In this document: in pieces, positions 1-6,045 of the stretch
Position numbering within the stretch: the first letter of the stretch is position 1
Layout: every line of letters begins with the position of its first letter
Source of the DNA: an uncultured Muribaculaceae bacterium
GTDB taxonomy: Bacteria > Bacteroidota > Bacteroidia > Bacteroidales > Muribaculaceae
Assembly (NCBI GenBank): GCA_910587545.1
Contig: CAJUMI010000093.1
Location: 1 to 9,495 of the forward strand
Direction of reading: 5' to 3'
Length of the DNA: 9,495 bases
Notes under the pieces: generated by a model
Database searches by the model: none
What the model was told of the DNA's origin: nothing
The model's input: the letters and a program-made list of their open reading frames with translations, nothing else
Position numbers and translations under genes: made by a program

Positions 1-725
1 ATCCCAACGAGCAGATACGACTCAATAAATTTATGAGCAATGCCGGAATTTGTTCCCGCCGTGAGGCCGATGAATTTATCCAGCAGGGTCTTGTGAAGGT
101 CAACGGTCAGGTAGTCACTGAGCTCGGAACAAAGATCTGCCACAGCGACGTTGTTGAGTATGATGAAAAGGTTGTAGCGCTCGAAAGCAAATGTTACATC
201 CTGCTTAACAAGCCGAAAGACTGCGTCACTACAAGCGATGACCCCAATGGCCGTACGACAGTGATGGATCTCGTCAAGGGAGCGTGCGACGAACGCATAT
301 ATCCCGTGGGACGTCTCGACCGTAACACGACCGGGGTGCTTCTCCTGACCAACGACGGCGACCTTGCCTCGAAACTCACCCATCCCAAATATGTGAAAAA
401 GAAGATTTACCATGTATGGTGTGACAAGGATATCACGGAGGACGACATGCAGCGTATCGCCGACGGCATTGAGCTCGAAGACGGGCCGATCCACGCCGAT
501 GTGATCAGCTATGCGACTGAGACCGACCGTAACCAGGCCGGCATAGAGATTCACTCGGGGCGCAACCGCATCGTGCGCCGTATGTTCGAATCGCTCGGCT
601 ACCACGTGACCAAGCTCGATCGCGTCTATTTCGCAGGTCTCACCAAGAAAAACCTGCCTCGCGGCCGCTGGCGCTATCTCACTCAGGAAGAAGTCAACTT
701 CTTGAAGATGGGTTCATTTGAATAA
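1..725 (+). CDS. Pseudouridine synthase, RsuA/RluB/RluF family (5'-truncated by window edge)
   Basis: This enzyme isomerises a uridine in ribosomal RNA (the family modifies 16S or 23S rRNA) to pseudouridine in the cytoplasm. The reading frame is open from base 3. The residues before the first ATG (33) already belong to the S4 RNA-binding domain (IRLNKF, then SNAGICSRREAD), so that ATG is not the start and the gene begins outside the window. Bacteroidota homologues often carry a long charged N-terminal tail before this point. The catalytic motif GRLDRNTTG has its Asp codon at 318-320 and is followed by VLLLTNDGD. Further on, GRNRIVRRMF and the KLDRVYFAGL block are also typical of the family. 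The frame ends with TAA at 723-725, 30 bases before asnS, with no terminator between, so the two are probably co-transcribed. Family membership is firm; the exact target uridine (RluB, RluF or RsuA type) cannot be told from sequence alone, so no symbol is given. Confidence 0.93.
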   Translation, partial: PNEQIRLNKFMSNAGICSRREADEFIQQGLVKVNGQVVTELGTKICHSDVVEYDEKVVALESKCYILLNKPKDCVTTSDDPNGRTTVMDLVKGACDERIYPVGRLDRNTTGVLLLTNDGDLASKLTHPKYVKKKIYHVWCDKDITEDDMQRIADGIELEDGPIHADVISYATETDRNQAGIEIHSGRNRIVRRMFESLGYHVTKLDRVYFAGLTKKNLPRGRWRYLTQEEVNFLKMGSFE

Positions 726-755
726 GCTCTAATATAACCGTTATAATAAACCATA

Positions 756-2144
756 ATGAAACGAACTAAAATAGTCGATATATTCAGTCCCTCGCTTCTG
801 GGTCAGGAGGTCTGCGTCAAAGGCTGGGTGCGCACCCGTCGCGGAAACAAATATGTCCAGTTTGTCGCTCTAAACGACGGATCGACAATCAAGAATATCC
901 AGATCGTGTTCGACATGAACGAGTTCAGTGACGAGCAGCTCAAACCGGTGACAACCGGATCGTCGATCTGTGTCGAGGGCATTCTTGTCGAATCAATGGG
1001 CAAGGGTCAGACGTGCGAGGTCCAGGCTAAAAAGCTGGAGATCTACGGTACTGCCGACCCCGAGGCATATCCCCTGCAGAAAAAAGGCCACACACTCGAG
1101 TTCCTTCGCGAGAAAGCGCATCTGCGTCCCCGCACAAATACATTCGGAGCCATTCTCCGTGTGCGTAGCGCGCTGGCTTATGCTATCCATAAATTTTTCC
1201 AGGAGAAAGGTTTCTTCTATCTCAACACTCCTCTGATCACCGCCAGTGACTGTGAGGGCGCCGGCGCGATGTTTCAGGTCACGACCCTTCCGCTCAACGA
1301 TCTTCCCAGGACCGACGACGGACAGGTAGACTACTCTCAGGATTTCTTCGGAAAACCGACCGCGCTGACCGTCAGCGGCCAGCTTGAAGGCGAGCTGGGA
1401 GCGACCGCCCTCGGCGCTATCTATACTTTCGGGCCGACGTTCCGCGCAGAGAACTCAAACACCCCCCGCCACCTGTCGGAGTTCTGGATGATCGAACCTG
1501 AGATGGCGTTCTATGACATAACGGACAATATGGATCTCGCCGAAGAGTTTGTGAAGTATTGCATCAGCTATGCTCTTGACCACTGCCGCGATGACATCGA
1601 GTTCCTCGCCGAACACTTCGACAAGGGTCTTGTCGAACGCCTGGAGTTCGTGCTCCATAATGATTTTGTGCGTCTGACATACACCGAAGGAGTCAAGATA
1701 CTTGAGGAGTCAGGCAAGAAGTTCGAGTTTCCCGTGAGCTGGGGCATAGACCTTCAGAGCGAGCATGAGCGCTACCTTGTGGAAGAACATTTCAAGAAGC
1801 CTGTCATCCTGACCGACTACCCTAAGGATATCAAGGCCTTCTACATGAAGCAGAACGAGGACGGCAAGACTGTTCGCGCGATGGATGTACTTTTCCCGAA
1901 TATCGGTGAGATCATCGGCGGCTCAGAGCGTGAGGCTGACTATGACAAACTGCTCAAGCGCATCGAGGAACTTGAGATCCCGATGAAAGATATGTGGTGG
2001 TATCTTGATACCCGCCGTTTTGGCACAGTTCCTCACAGCGGTTTCGGCCTCGGCTTCGAACGCCTTGTTCTGTTTGTTACGGGCATGACCAATATACGCG
2101 ACGTGATCCCCTTCCCGCGTACGCCCAACAATGCGGAATTCTAA
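756..2144 (+). CDS. asnS: Asparagine--tRNA ligase
   Basis: This cytoplasmic class II aminoacyl-tRNA synthetase charges tRNA-Asn with asparagine using ATP. At 462 residues it is close to the usual bacterial length of about 466. An N-terminal OB-fold anticodon-binding domain covers about residues 17-100 (VKGWVRTRRGNKYVQFVALN). The class II core follows: motif 1 near 147-162, motif 2 at 225-250 (FGPTFRAEN, with Arg230, then RHLSEFWMIEPE), and motif 3 at 429-443 (GFGLGFERLVLFVTG, with Arg436), followed by the near-terminal IRDVIPFPRTP block. The motif 2 sequence and the OB-fold separate it from lysyl enzymes, and the overall match is to AsnRS rather than bacterial AspRS, which carries a large extra insertion domain. 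The ATG at 756 has no Shine-Dalgarno sequence, which is common in this phylum, and no other start fits the domain. It lies 30 bases after the pseudouridine synthase and ends just before a hairpin terminator. Confidence 0.97.
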   Translation: MKRTKIVDIFSPSLLGQEVCVKGWVRTRRGNKYVQFVALNDGSTIKNIQIVFDMNEFSDEQLKPVTTGSSICVEGILVESMGKGQTCEVQAKKLEIYGTADPEAYPLQKKGHTLEFLREKAHLRPRTNTFGAILRVRSALAYAIHKFFQEKGFFYLNTPLITASDCEGAGAMFQVTTLPLNDLPRTDDGQVDYSQDFFGKPTALTVSGQLEGELGATALGAIYTFGPTFRAENSNTPRHLSEFWMIEPEMAFYDITDNMDLAEEFVKYCISYALDHCRDDIEFLAEHFDKGLVERLEFVLHNDFVRLTYTEGVKILEESGKKFEFPVSWGIDLQSEHERYLVEEHFKKPVILTDYPKDIKAFYMKQNEDGKTVRAMDVLFPNIGEIIGGSEREADYDKLLKRIEELEIPMKDMWWYLDTRRFGTVPHSGFGLGFERLVLFVTGMTNIRDVIPFPRTPNNAEF

Positions 2145-2164
2145 GATCGGTTCTATCAAATAAA

Positions 2165-2202
2165 CGAGCGCCTTGTCGACTGTTGTCTTCAAGGCGCTTG
2201 TT
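2165..2202. terminator. Bidirectional hairpin terminator between convergent units
   Basis: Arms AGCGCCTTG (2167-2175) and CAAGGCGCT (2190-2198) are perfect complements around a 14-base loop. They can be extended by a G-U and a C-G pair (2166/2199, 2165/2200). On the plus strand a modest T-rich run follows (TTGTTATT); on the minus strand the exit reads CGTTTATTTGA. The hairpin lies 22 bases after asnS stops and is also downstream of the minus-strand esterase gene, so it plausibly stops transcription from both sides. Confidence 0.75.
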
Positions 2203-2217
2203 ATTCCTGTGACGGGA

Positions 2218-2239
2218 TGATGCAATAGACAATGCATCA
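2218..2239. other. Second small hairpin in the convergent intergenic region
   Basis: TGATGCA (2218-2224) and TGCATCA (2233-2239) form a 7-bp perfect stem with an 8-base loop, 27 bases beyond the stop codon of the minus-strand esterase gene. No T-run follows on either strand, so it is not a classical terminator. It could protect the 3' end of the esterase transcript or help the neighbouring terminator. Its function is unproven. Confidence 0.3.
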
Positions 2240-2265
2240 GATGGCGGATGCTATTTGTGTTGTAG

Positions 2266-3345
2266 TCAGAGTATTGACTGCAGGTAGGGTATCAGCTCGT
2301 CGGCCATCCGGACAGCCCGGGCGCGTGACGGATGGAAATCGGCCCCGTAGCCGAGCTCGCCCGTGCATGGTGAGAAATCAAACCGACTAACACCCTCGCG
2401 GCCTTCGGCCACGCGATCAAGCGATTCGGTGACAACTTCGAGCCAGAGGCCGTTGAGCATGGGGCCGTTGAGCACCACGATCCTGGCTTGAGGCTGTAGC
2501 TCACGCAGCCGGTCGAGAAACTCGTTGTACTTAGCTTCGAAAAGTTCGGGCTCGAACATCTCGAGCGACGTGTCGTTGGTTCCGAGGTTGATACATATTA
2601 TGTCAGGGCGGAAAGAGGAGTGATCCCATTCGTAGTCGTGCGTATAAAAAAGAGTGCGGTCGTAGAGGTCGGGTATGCGGTTGCCGGGGGTGCCTTCACG
2701 CGGACCGCCGTAGCTGCGGTACATGCCTATGCCGGATTTAGCCACTACGTTGAAGTCGGCATCGAGAGCGCGGGCTGTCAGATAGGCATACGACAGGGTG
2801 TGATTTTCGTTTTCATAGCTGAAGTGAACCTGTCCGCTGTCGGCCTCAGTGCCGTATCCGCAGGTTATCGAGTTGCCGATAAACTCTATCTTGAGCGCCG
2901 GACGTTCAGGAGCCGGAAGAAGTTTGGCATCGGGTCCGAAGATCTCGAAGCCGTGTATCGATGGCTGTTTCTCGTGTCCCTCGATGGCATAGGTGATGCG
3001 GGCGCTGTGTCGGCCGCATGGCAGAGAGTCGGCAAGTACTATGTTCGAGATCGAATCTGTGAAATTGATCTTGAACGCATCGTCATTATCGACCTCGACC
3101 ATAAATTGGCCGCTGCCGGGCTTGGCGGCCATCGACAACCCCGTGCCGTTGAAATTGAGCATTGCTGTAACGCCGGGGTAATTGAAGTCGGCTGTCAAGG
3201 TGTCTGACCAATGGATGCGACCCATATATAGGATGTTCGGATCAGATGCCGGCACGCTGATGTTGCCCTGGCGGCTGCACGATGAAAAAAAGCATGCGAC
3301 CGCCGCAATTATGGCGATCGCATGCAGGAAGGAGTCTTTATTCAT
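2266..3345 (-). CDS. SGNH/GDSL-family esterase-like lipoprotein (CE2-like acetylesterase)
   Basis: This is a predicted secreted lipoprotein, probably a carbohydrate deacetylase. With the start at 3345 it has 359 residues. Residues 1-23 form a lipoprotein signal (Lys3, a hydrophobic run, then FSSC with the lipidated Cys23). A beta-rich domain at about 30-145 resembles the N-terminal jelly-roll of family CE2 esterases. The SGNH hydrolase domain follows: block I is GNSITCGYG, with candidate nucleophile Ser159 and Asn where many relatives have Asp; block II is near the Gly of KSGIGMYRSYGG (203-214); block III is NLGTND (253-258); block V is DFHPS with Asp336 and His338. The frame could be read from 3420, but that would lie inside the ferritin gene and put the signal peptide in the middle. 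The ATG at 3345 follows the ferritin TAA by one base, which suggests translational coupling. The residues after Cys23 (SRQG) lack the acidic surface-export signature, so a periplasm-facing location is possible. The substrate is unknown. Confidence 0.85.
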   Translation of the reverse strand: MNKDSFLHAIAIIAAVACFFSSCSRQGNISVPASDPNILYMGRIHWSDTLTADFNYPGVTAMLNFNGTGLSMAAKPGSGQFMVEVDNDDAFKINFTDSISNIVLADSLPCGRHSARITYAIEGHEKQPSIHGFEIFGPDAKLLPAPERPALKIEFIGNSITCGYGTEADSGQVHFSYENENHTLSYAYLTARALDADFNVVAKSGIGMYRSYGGPREGTPGNRIPDLYDRTLFYTHDYEWDHSSFRPDIICINLGTNDTSLEMFEPELFEAKYNEFLDRLRELQPQARIVVLNGPMLNGLWLEVVTESLDRVAEGREGVSRFDFSPCTGELGYGADFHPSRARAVRMADELIPYLQSIL

Positions 3346-3346
3346 C

Positions 3347-3865
3347 TTATGCCTGGGCCAGAGGTGAAGGAACGTTGTAGACACGCTGTGCGAGTTCCTG
3401 ATCGAGCATATAGAGCGCAAGTCCGTCTTCGCCGATAAGTTTCAGTCGGTCGATAAGGCCTTGTGCAGTCTCTTCTTCTTCAACCTGTTCGGCAACAAAC
3501 CAGTCGAGTTTGCCGCGGGTAGCGTAGTCGTGTTCGGCTTCTGCGATTGCATAGAGGTTGTTGATCATAGCTGTTACTTTCTCTTCGTGGGCGAGTGTGG
3601 CTTCAAATGCAGCGAGAGGCGAATCCCATTCGGTCGGAACCGCATCGATAGCTTTGAGGATGACGCGCCCGCCGCGCTGTACGAGATAGTTAATAAATAT
3701 TTCGGCATGAGCCTGTTCCTCTTTAAACTGGATGCGGAACCAGTTTGCTATACCGGCACGGCCTTCGGCCTCGAACTTCATGGCCATTGAGAGATAGAGA
3801 TAGGCAGACCAGAATTCGGCATTGATTTGAGCGTTGAGAGCGTCTTCGATTTTTCTGTTAATCAT
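3347..3865 (-). CDS. ftnA: Non-haem ferritin (FtnA-like)
   Basis: This cytoplasmic iron-storage protein oxidises Fe(II) at a ferroxidase centre and stores the mineral in a 24-subunit shell. At 172 residues it is close to E. coli FtnA, and the metal ligands fall at the same numbers: Glu17, Glu50, His53, Glu94, Gln127 and Glu130, plus Tyr24 beside the centre. There is no Met haem ligand arrangement that would suggest bacterioferritin. The frame stays open to 4024, but the 53 extra residues overlap the promoter at 3915-3947 and have no family resemblance. The ATG at 3865 gives MINRKIEDALNAQINAEFW, the normal ferritin N-terminus. No Shine-Dalgarno is seen. It is the first gene of a two-gene unit with the esterase-like lipoprotein. 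The symbol is by similarity; Bacteroidota may carry more than one ferritin. Confidence 0.96.
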   Translation of the reverse strand: MINRKIEDALNAQINAEFWSAYLYLSMAMKFEAEGRAGIANWFRIQFKEEQAHAEIFINYLVQRGGRVILKAIDAVPTEWDSPLAAFEATLAHEEKVTAMINNLYAIAEAEHDYATRGKLDWFVAEQVEEEETAQGLIDRLKLIGEDGLALYMLDQELAQRVYNVPSPLAQA

Positions 3866-3914
3866 GACTTTAGTTGTTTTTGTATTATTCGAAAATAATA
3901 ATGTTTTGTCTGTG

Positions 3915-3947
3915 CAAAAGTACACTATTATTTTGTGATTACCAACA
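3915..3947 (-). promoter_or_regulatory. Bacteroidota-type promoter for the ferritin-esterase unit
   Basis: Read on the minus strand, GTTGG (3947-3943 region) is followed after 19 bases by TACTTTTG (3922-3915), a full match to the TAnnTTTG -7 element with a near-consensus -33 TTG core. Transcription would start about 7 bases further on (around 3908), giving a leader of about 43 bases before the ATG at 3865. Its position rules out the longer reading of the ferritin frame. Confidence 0.75.
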
Positions 3948-4035
3948 GTTGAAGCCGTTAGTTCGCTTGATTGATCATAGATTTTTTTGCCGAAATTTTT
4001 TGCTGTATTCTCTATCGGCTTCAATAAAAAATGAC

Positions 4036-4043
4036 TAACTTTG
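4036..4043 (+). promoter_or_regulatory. Probable -7 element of the tRNA-Gly promoter
   Basis: TAACTTTG matches the Bacteroidota -7 consensus TAnnTTTG and lies 19 bases before the mature tRNA 5' end. It is the same octamer used before the tRNA-Lys gene at 9386. No clear TTTG is present at the expected -33 distance (about 4011-4016 reads TCTATC), so only the downstream half is supported. Confidence 0.55.
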
Positions 4044-4062
4044 TGGCAAATATAAACAAAAT

Positions 4063-4138
4063 GCGGTAGTAGCTCAGTTGGTAGAGCACCAGCTTCCCAA
4101 GCTGGGGGTCGCGGGTTCGAGCCTCGTTTGCCGCTCCA
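4063..4138 (+). tRNA. tRNA-Gly, anticodon CCC
   Basis: A complete cloverleaf can be drawn. The acceptor stem is 4063-4069 with 4128-4134 (two G-U pairs), the D stem GCTC/GAGC, and the anticodon stem CCAGC/GCTGG around loop TTCCCAA. That places CCC at 4096-4098 after the invariant T. A five-base variable loop and a T arm with loop TTCGAGC follow. The discriminator is T4135, as expected for glycine tRNAs, and CCA is encoded at 4136-4138. It decodes GGG. The T stem and acceptor stem contain several G-U pairs, but none disrupts the fold. It is a single gene, transcribed divergently from the ferritin unit. Confidence 0.95.
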
Positions 4139-4144
4139 AGGACT

Positions 4145-4180
4145 AAAGCGCTGCTTATCAGAGTGATAATGGCGCTTTTA
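4145..4180 (+). terminator. Intrinsic terminator of tRNA-Gly
   Basis: AAAGCGC (4145-4151) pairs with GCGCTTT (4172-4178). Inside it, TTATCA (4155-4160) pairs with TGATAA (4164-4169) around a three-base loop, with a small asymmetric internal loop between the two helices. The stem runs into TTTTATTAT. It starts seven bases after the encoded CCA, a usual place for a tRNA terminator. Confidence 0.8.
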
Positions 4181-4429
4181 TTATGCAGTATCGCGATAAA
4201 GTCAGATCCGTCTTAGCTGGGACAAGCCGAAATATTCCGAAGAGAATAATGCAGATCATAGTGGTGGGCTGACAGGCATCCGCGCCGCCTGCATCCGCTG
4301 CAACATTTGTCTCAACCTAGGATTTGGCTTTTGATAGCCATGAGTTGTCTGATATTTAGTATCCAATAAGAAGTTAAGGGCAATAATGACTGAATGCTGT
4401 GTCACACCGGGCGTGTGATGCCACATCCG
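4181..4429. other. Gene-poor spacer between tRNA-Gly and the holin-like gene
   Basis: I see no convincing gene on either strand in these roughly 250 bases. A 29-codon frame (4183-4272, plus) begins inside the terminator tail and has no ribosome site. The sequence holds an 8-base direct repeat GCATCCGC (4276-4283 and 4291-4298) and a 6-bp hairpin TCACAC/GTGTGA (4402-4407, 4413-4418). That hairpin lies 12 bases beyond the holin stop but has no T-run. No copy of the tRNA 3' end was found that would mark an integration site. Confidence 0.5.
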
Positions 4430-4954
4430 CTATGTTTCGGTGTTGTTGGATGTATGAGTCCGATCGGCCGTGGAGGCCGGGCGAGTGAGGTCGGAGAGGT
4501 CGATACCGAGATGCCGTTCGGTCTTGTCGATTAGTATTTTGCGCGATATGCGGGCCCAAGTGGCGTCGTTTGCCGAGGCTTCGTTCTCGAGTATTGACCA
4601 AAGTTGCCAAAAGCAAATCAGAGCGGCCGAGAACCGCATCATGCTGAATGAACTGTCGGCTTCCACGATCACGCAGTCGACACCATGGGACAACAGCAGT
4701 AGGGCATAGGTTTTGGCGAGGGTGACGAGAGTGACCCCCAGGCGCCTTGAAGAGAATTTCGAGGCGTCGCCTGACATCGGATTGCGTCGTCTGACACGTG
4801 AGGCGAGCATCCTTGCCGAAACAAGATCGGCTATGATCATGGATGTGCAAAGTATACCGTAGGGAAGCACGGGGCCGATGAATGACGTTATGCCGGCACA
4901 CGTGAGAGAGGTGAGCGCGCGTAATCTGTCGGATAAGGTTGCAAGTGAAATCAT
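4430..4954 (-). CDS. Phage holin family protein (Phage_holin_4_1/TcdE-like)
   Basis: This is a small inner-membrane protein of 174 residues. Three hydrophobic segments are visible at about 27-48 (PVLPYGILCTSMIIADLVSA), 72-97 and 106-122. Between the first two lies a basic linker with SSRR (68-71). The spacing of Asp43 after the first helix, the Ser-Ser-basic pair, Lys81 and Asp93 in the second, and the block WSILENEA (119-126) in the third are the hallmarks of the Phage_holin_4_1 family, as I recall it. The C-terminal tail after about 153 is polar, Ser/Thr-rich and longer than usual. Holins of this family form membrane lesions for lysin or toxin export, but many chromosomal copies have no proven role. 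No amidase, lysozyme or phage structural gene is within view, so this may be a prophage remnant or a domesticated copy. The start at 4954 is the only early Met and has no Shine-Dalgarno sequence. The longer overlapping minus-strand frame (4374-4901) is a shadow. Confidence 0.75.
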   Translation of the reverse strand: MISLATLSDRLRALTSLTCAGITSFIGPVLPYGILCTSMIIADLVSARMLASRVRRRNPMSGDASKFSSRRLGVTLVTLAKTYALLLLSHGVDCVIVEADSSFSMMRFSAALICFWQLWSILENEASANDATWARISRKILIDKTERHLGIDLSDLTRPASTADRTHTSNNTET

Positions 4955-5041
4955 CTTAAAGACTATTGAAAGGTTTCTAACTGTCTGCGAAATTAACTAT
5001 TGGCGGTGGGTTATGACGGGCAAAACTGGCGTTGTGGCGTG

Positions 5042-5057
5042 TTTAACATGTGTTAAA
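5042..5057. promoter_or_regulatory. Inverted repeat (possible operator) in divergent intergenic region
   Basis: TTTAACA (5042-5048) and TGTTAAA (5051-5057) are perfect 7-base inverted arms separated by two bases, the size and symmetry of a dimeric regulator site. It lies 87 bases upstream of the holin-like start on the minus strand and 77 bases upstream of the DUF2807 start on the plus strand. No strong TAnnTTTG promoter was found for either gene; TAAATGTG at 5073-5080 is a one-mismatch candidate for the plus direction. The role is inferred from position only. Confidence 0.35.
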
Positions 5058-5134
5058 TTAAGAATTCCGAGGGTAAATGTGTAACGAATAGCCTCGTAGG
5101 TGTGTCTGTAAGGTATACGTTAAAAACTGATTAT

Positions 5135-5917
5135 ATGAGACTATTTTACGCATTCTATCTATTATTGGCTGTCGCGTGTCTGTCATGCCGCACGAGCGCG
5201 GTTGTGCCGAGTTCCGAGATTGACACTTTTGAAGTTGCAGCCTCAAAACTTAATTCTATTGACGTCGGCGCCGGGATCTGTGTTGAATACACCCGGTCTG
5301 ACGCCGTGTCAGTGTCGGTCTCGTGTCCTGACAATCTGTCGGATCTGCTTGATGTGAAAGTCGTCAACGGAAGACTGGAAGCCGGCTTCAGGTCCGGCAT
5401 CGTCATCGATGGTGACTGCGGTGTTGTGATAAATGTCAGCTCTCCCACGCTCAATCAGATCGAGGCATCATCGGCTGCGCGGGTCAACGTCGCGTCAGGC
5501 CTTAGGCAAACCGGGCCGATCGACCTGGACGTATCATCGTCGGCCGTTGTCACGATCGCCGGGCTTGACGCTGGAGATGTCAGAGCCGAGGCATCGTCGT
5601 CGGCGACGATCGAGCTTGTCGGAGTCAGAACCTCAGAACTTGAACTCGACTGCAGCAGTTCGGCACGGATAAACGCAGGCGGAGTAGAATGTGAGAGCGT
5701 TGACGCCGATGCATCGAGCGCGTCGACCATTGTTTTGTCAGGCTCGGCCGTGTCTGCGACATACGAAGCATCGTCTGCCGCATCCATCGACGCCGTCGGT
5801 CTGATGGCTGGAAATCTGAAAAATGCAAAAGCAAGTTCGGCTGCAGGCATAAAATGTTCGGCCAGAACAAAAGGCCGGATTTCAGAGGAGTCGAGCGGCA
5901 GTGTGAGCGTCAGATAG
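5135..5917 (+). CDS. Head GIN domain lipoprotein (DUF2807)
   Basis: This is a predicted cell-envelope lipoprotein of 260 residues, with the start placed at the ATG at 5135. A GTG 33 bases upstream would bury the signal peptide. The signal (MRLFYAFYLLLAVACLSC) offers two candidate lipidated cysteines, Cys15 (AVAC) and Cys18 (CLSC). The rest matches the putative auto-transporter adhesin head GIN domain. A beta-strand N-terminal part at about 30-100 (FEVAASKLNSIDVGAGICVEY, shortened here: residues 32-52) leads into a repetitive part with Ser-Ser turns at about residues 112, 134, 154, 174, 194, 213, 234 and 253. That is one turn every 19-22 residues, each followed by alternating hydrophobic residues. 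This fits a right-handed beta-helix or stacked-rung solenoid. Relatives are very common in Bacteroidota, often near membrane-stress genes, and their molecular function is unknown. The domain call is firm; a role in adhesion is not established. Confidence 0.88.
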   Translation: MRLFYAFYLLLAVACLSCRTSAVVPSSEIDTFEVAASKLNSIDVGAGICVEYTRSDAVSVSVSCPDNLSDLLDVKVVNGRLEAGFRSGIVIDGDCGVVINVSSPTLNQIEASSAARVNVASGLRQTGPIDLDVSSSAVVTIAGLDAGDVRAEASSSATIELVGVRTSELELDCSSSARINAGGVECESVDADASSASTIVLSGSAVSATYEASSAASIDAVGLMAGNLKNAKASSAAGIKCSARTKGRISEESSGSVSVR

Positions 5918-5985
5918 CTGACAGAAGCGGTTCGCCGGAGATCATATATTGACATAATCATGCCTGTCGGCTGATAATTCATTTT
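5916..5985 (+). terminator. Possible terminator after the DUF2807 gene
   Basis: AGCTGACAG (5916-5924), overlapping the stop codon, pairs with CTGTCGGCT (5964-5972) through nine pairs including one U-G. The 39-base loop is long for an intrinsic terminator. T-rich sequence follows (TTCATTTTAATTTATT). The 3' arm abuts the asd promoter. Plausible but weak. Confidence 0.35.
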
Positions 5986-6000
5986 AATTTATTAATTTTG
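5971..6000 (+). promoter_or_regulatory. Bacteroidota-type promoter for the asd-antiporter operon
   Basis: TAATTTTG (5993-6000) fully matches the TAnnTTTG -7 element. The -33 region, 19 bases upstream, reads GCTG (5970-5973), so only the TG half is conserved. Transcription would begin near 6007, giving a leader of about 39 bases before the ATG at 6046. This excludes the TTG at 5998 as a start codon. Confidence 0.65.
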
Positions 6001-6045
6001 CGCTGTAATAACGTAAATATTAATGTTAAAGGATTATCTGATATA

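Noticed and set aside
2620..3207. 195-codon plus-strand frame opposite the SGNH lipoprotein
   Set aside because: It is complementary to a gene with all SGNH blocks intact. It is a shadow frame with no ribosome site or promoter.
4183..4272. 29-residue plus-strand small ORF after tRNA-Gly
   Set aside because: It starts within the terminator's T-rich tail, has no ribosome site and no recognisable product. It is probably chance.
4276..4298. Direct repeat GCATCCGC twice, considered as a mobile-element scar or attachment site
   Set aside because: It is eight bases only, unrelated to the tRNA 3' end, with no integrase or inverted ends nearby. Chance is sufficient explanation.
4374..4901. 175-codon minus-strand frame overlapping the holin-like gene in another phase
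   Set aside because: The product is His/Arg-rich with no membrane segments or domain signature, whereas the overlapping frame (4954-4430) has three hydrophobic helices and family motifs. Both cannot easily be real, and the latter explains the sequence.
5462..5914. Repeated GCATCGTCG-like DNA words, considered as a DNA repeat array or CRISPR-like element
   Set aside because: The periodicity is explained by the Ser-Ser rungs of the encoded protein. The words diverge at the DNA level and lie in frame within one CDS.
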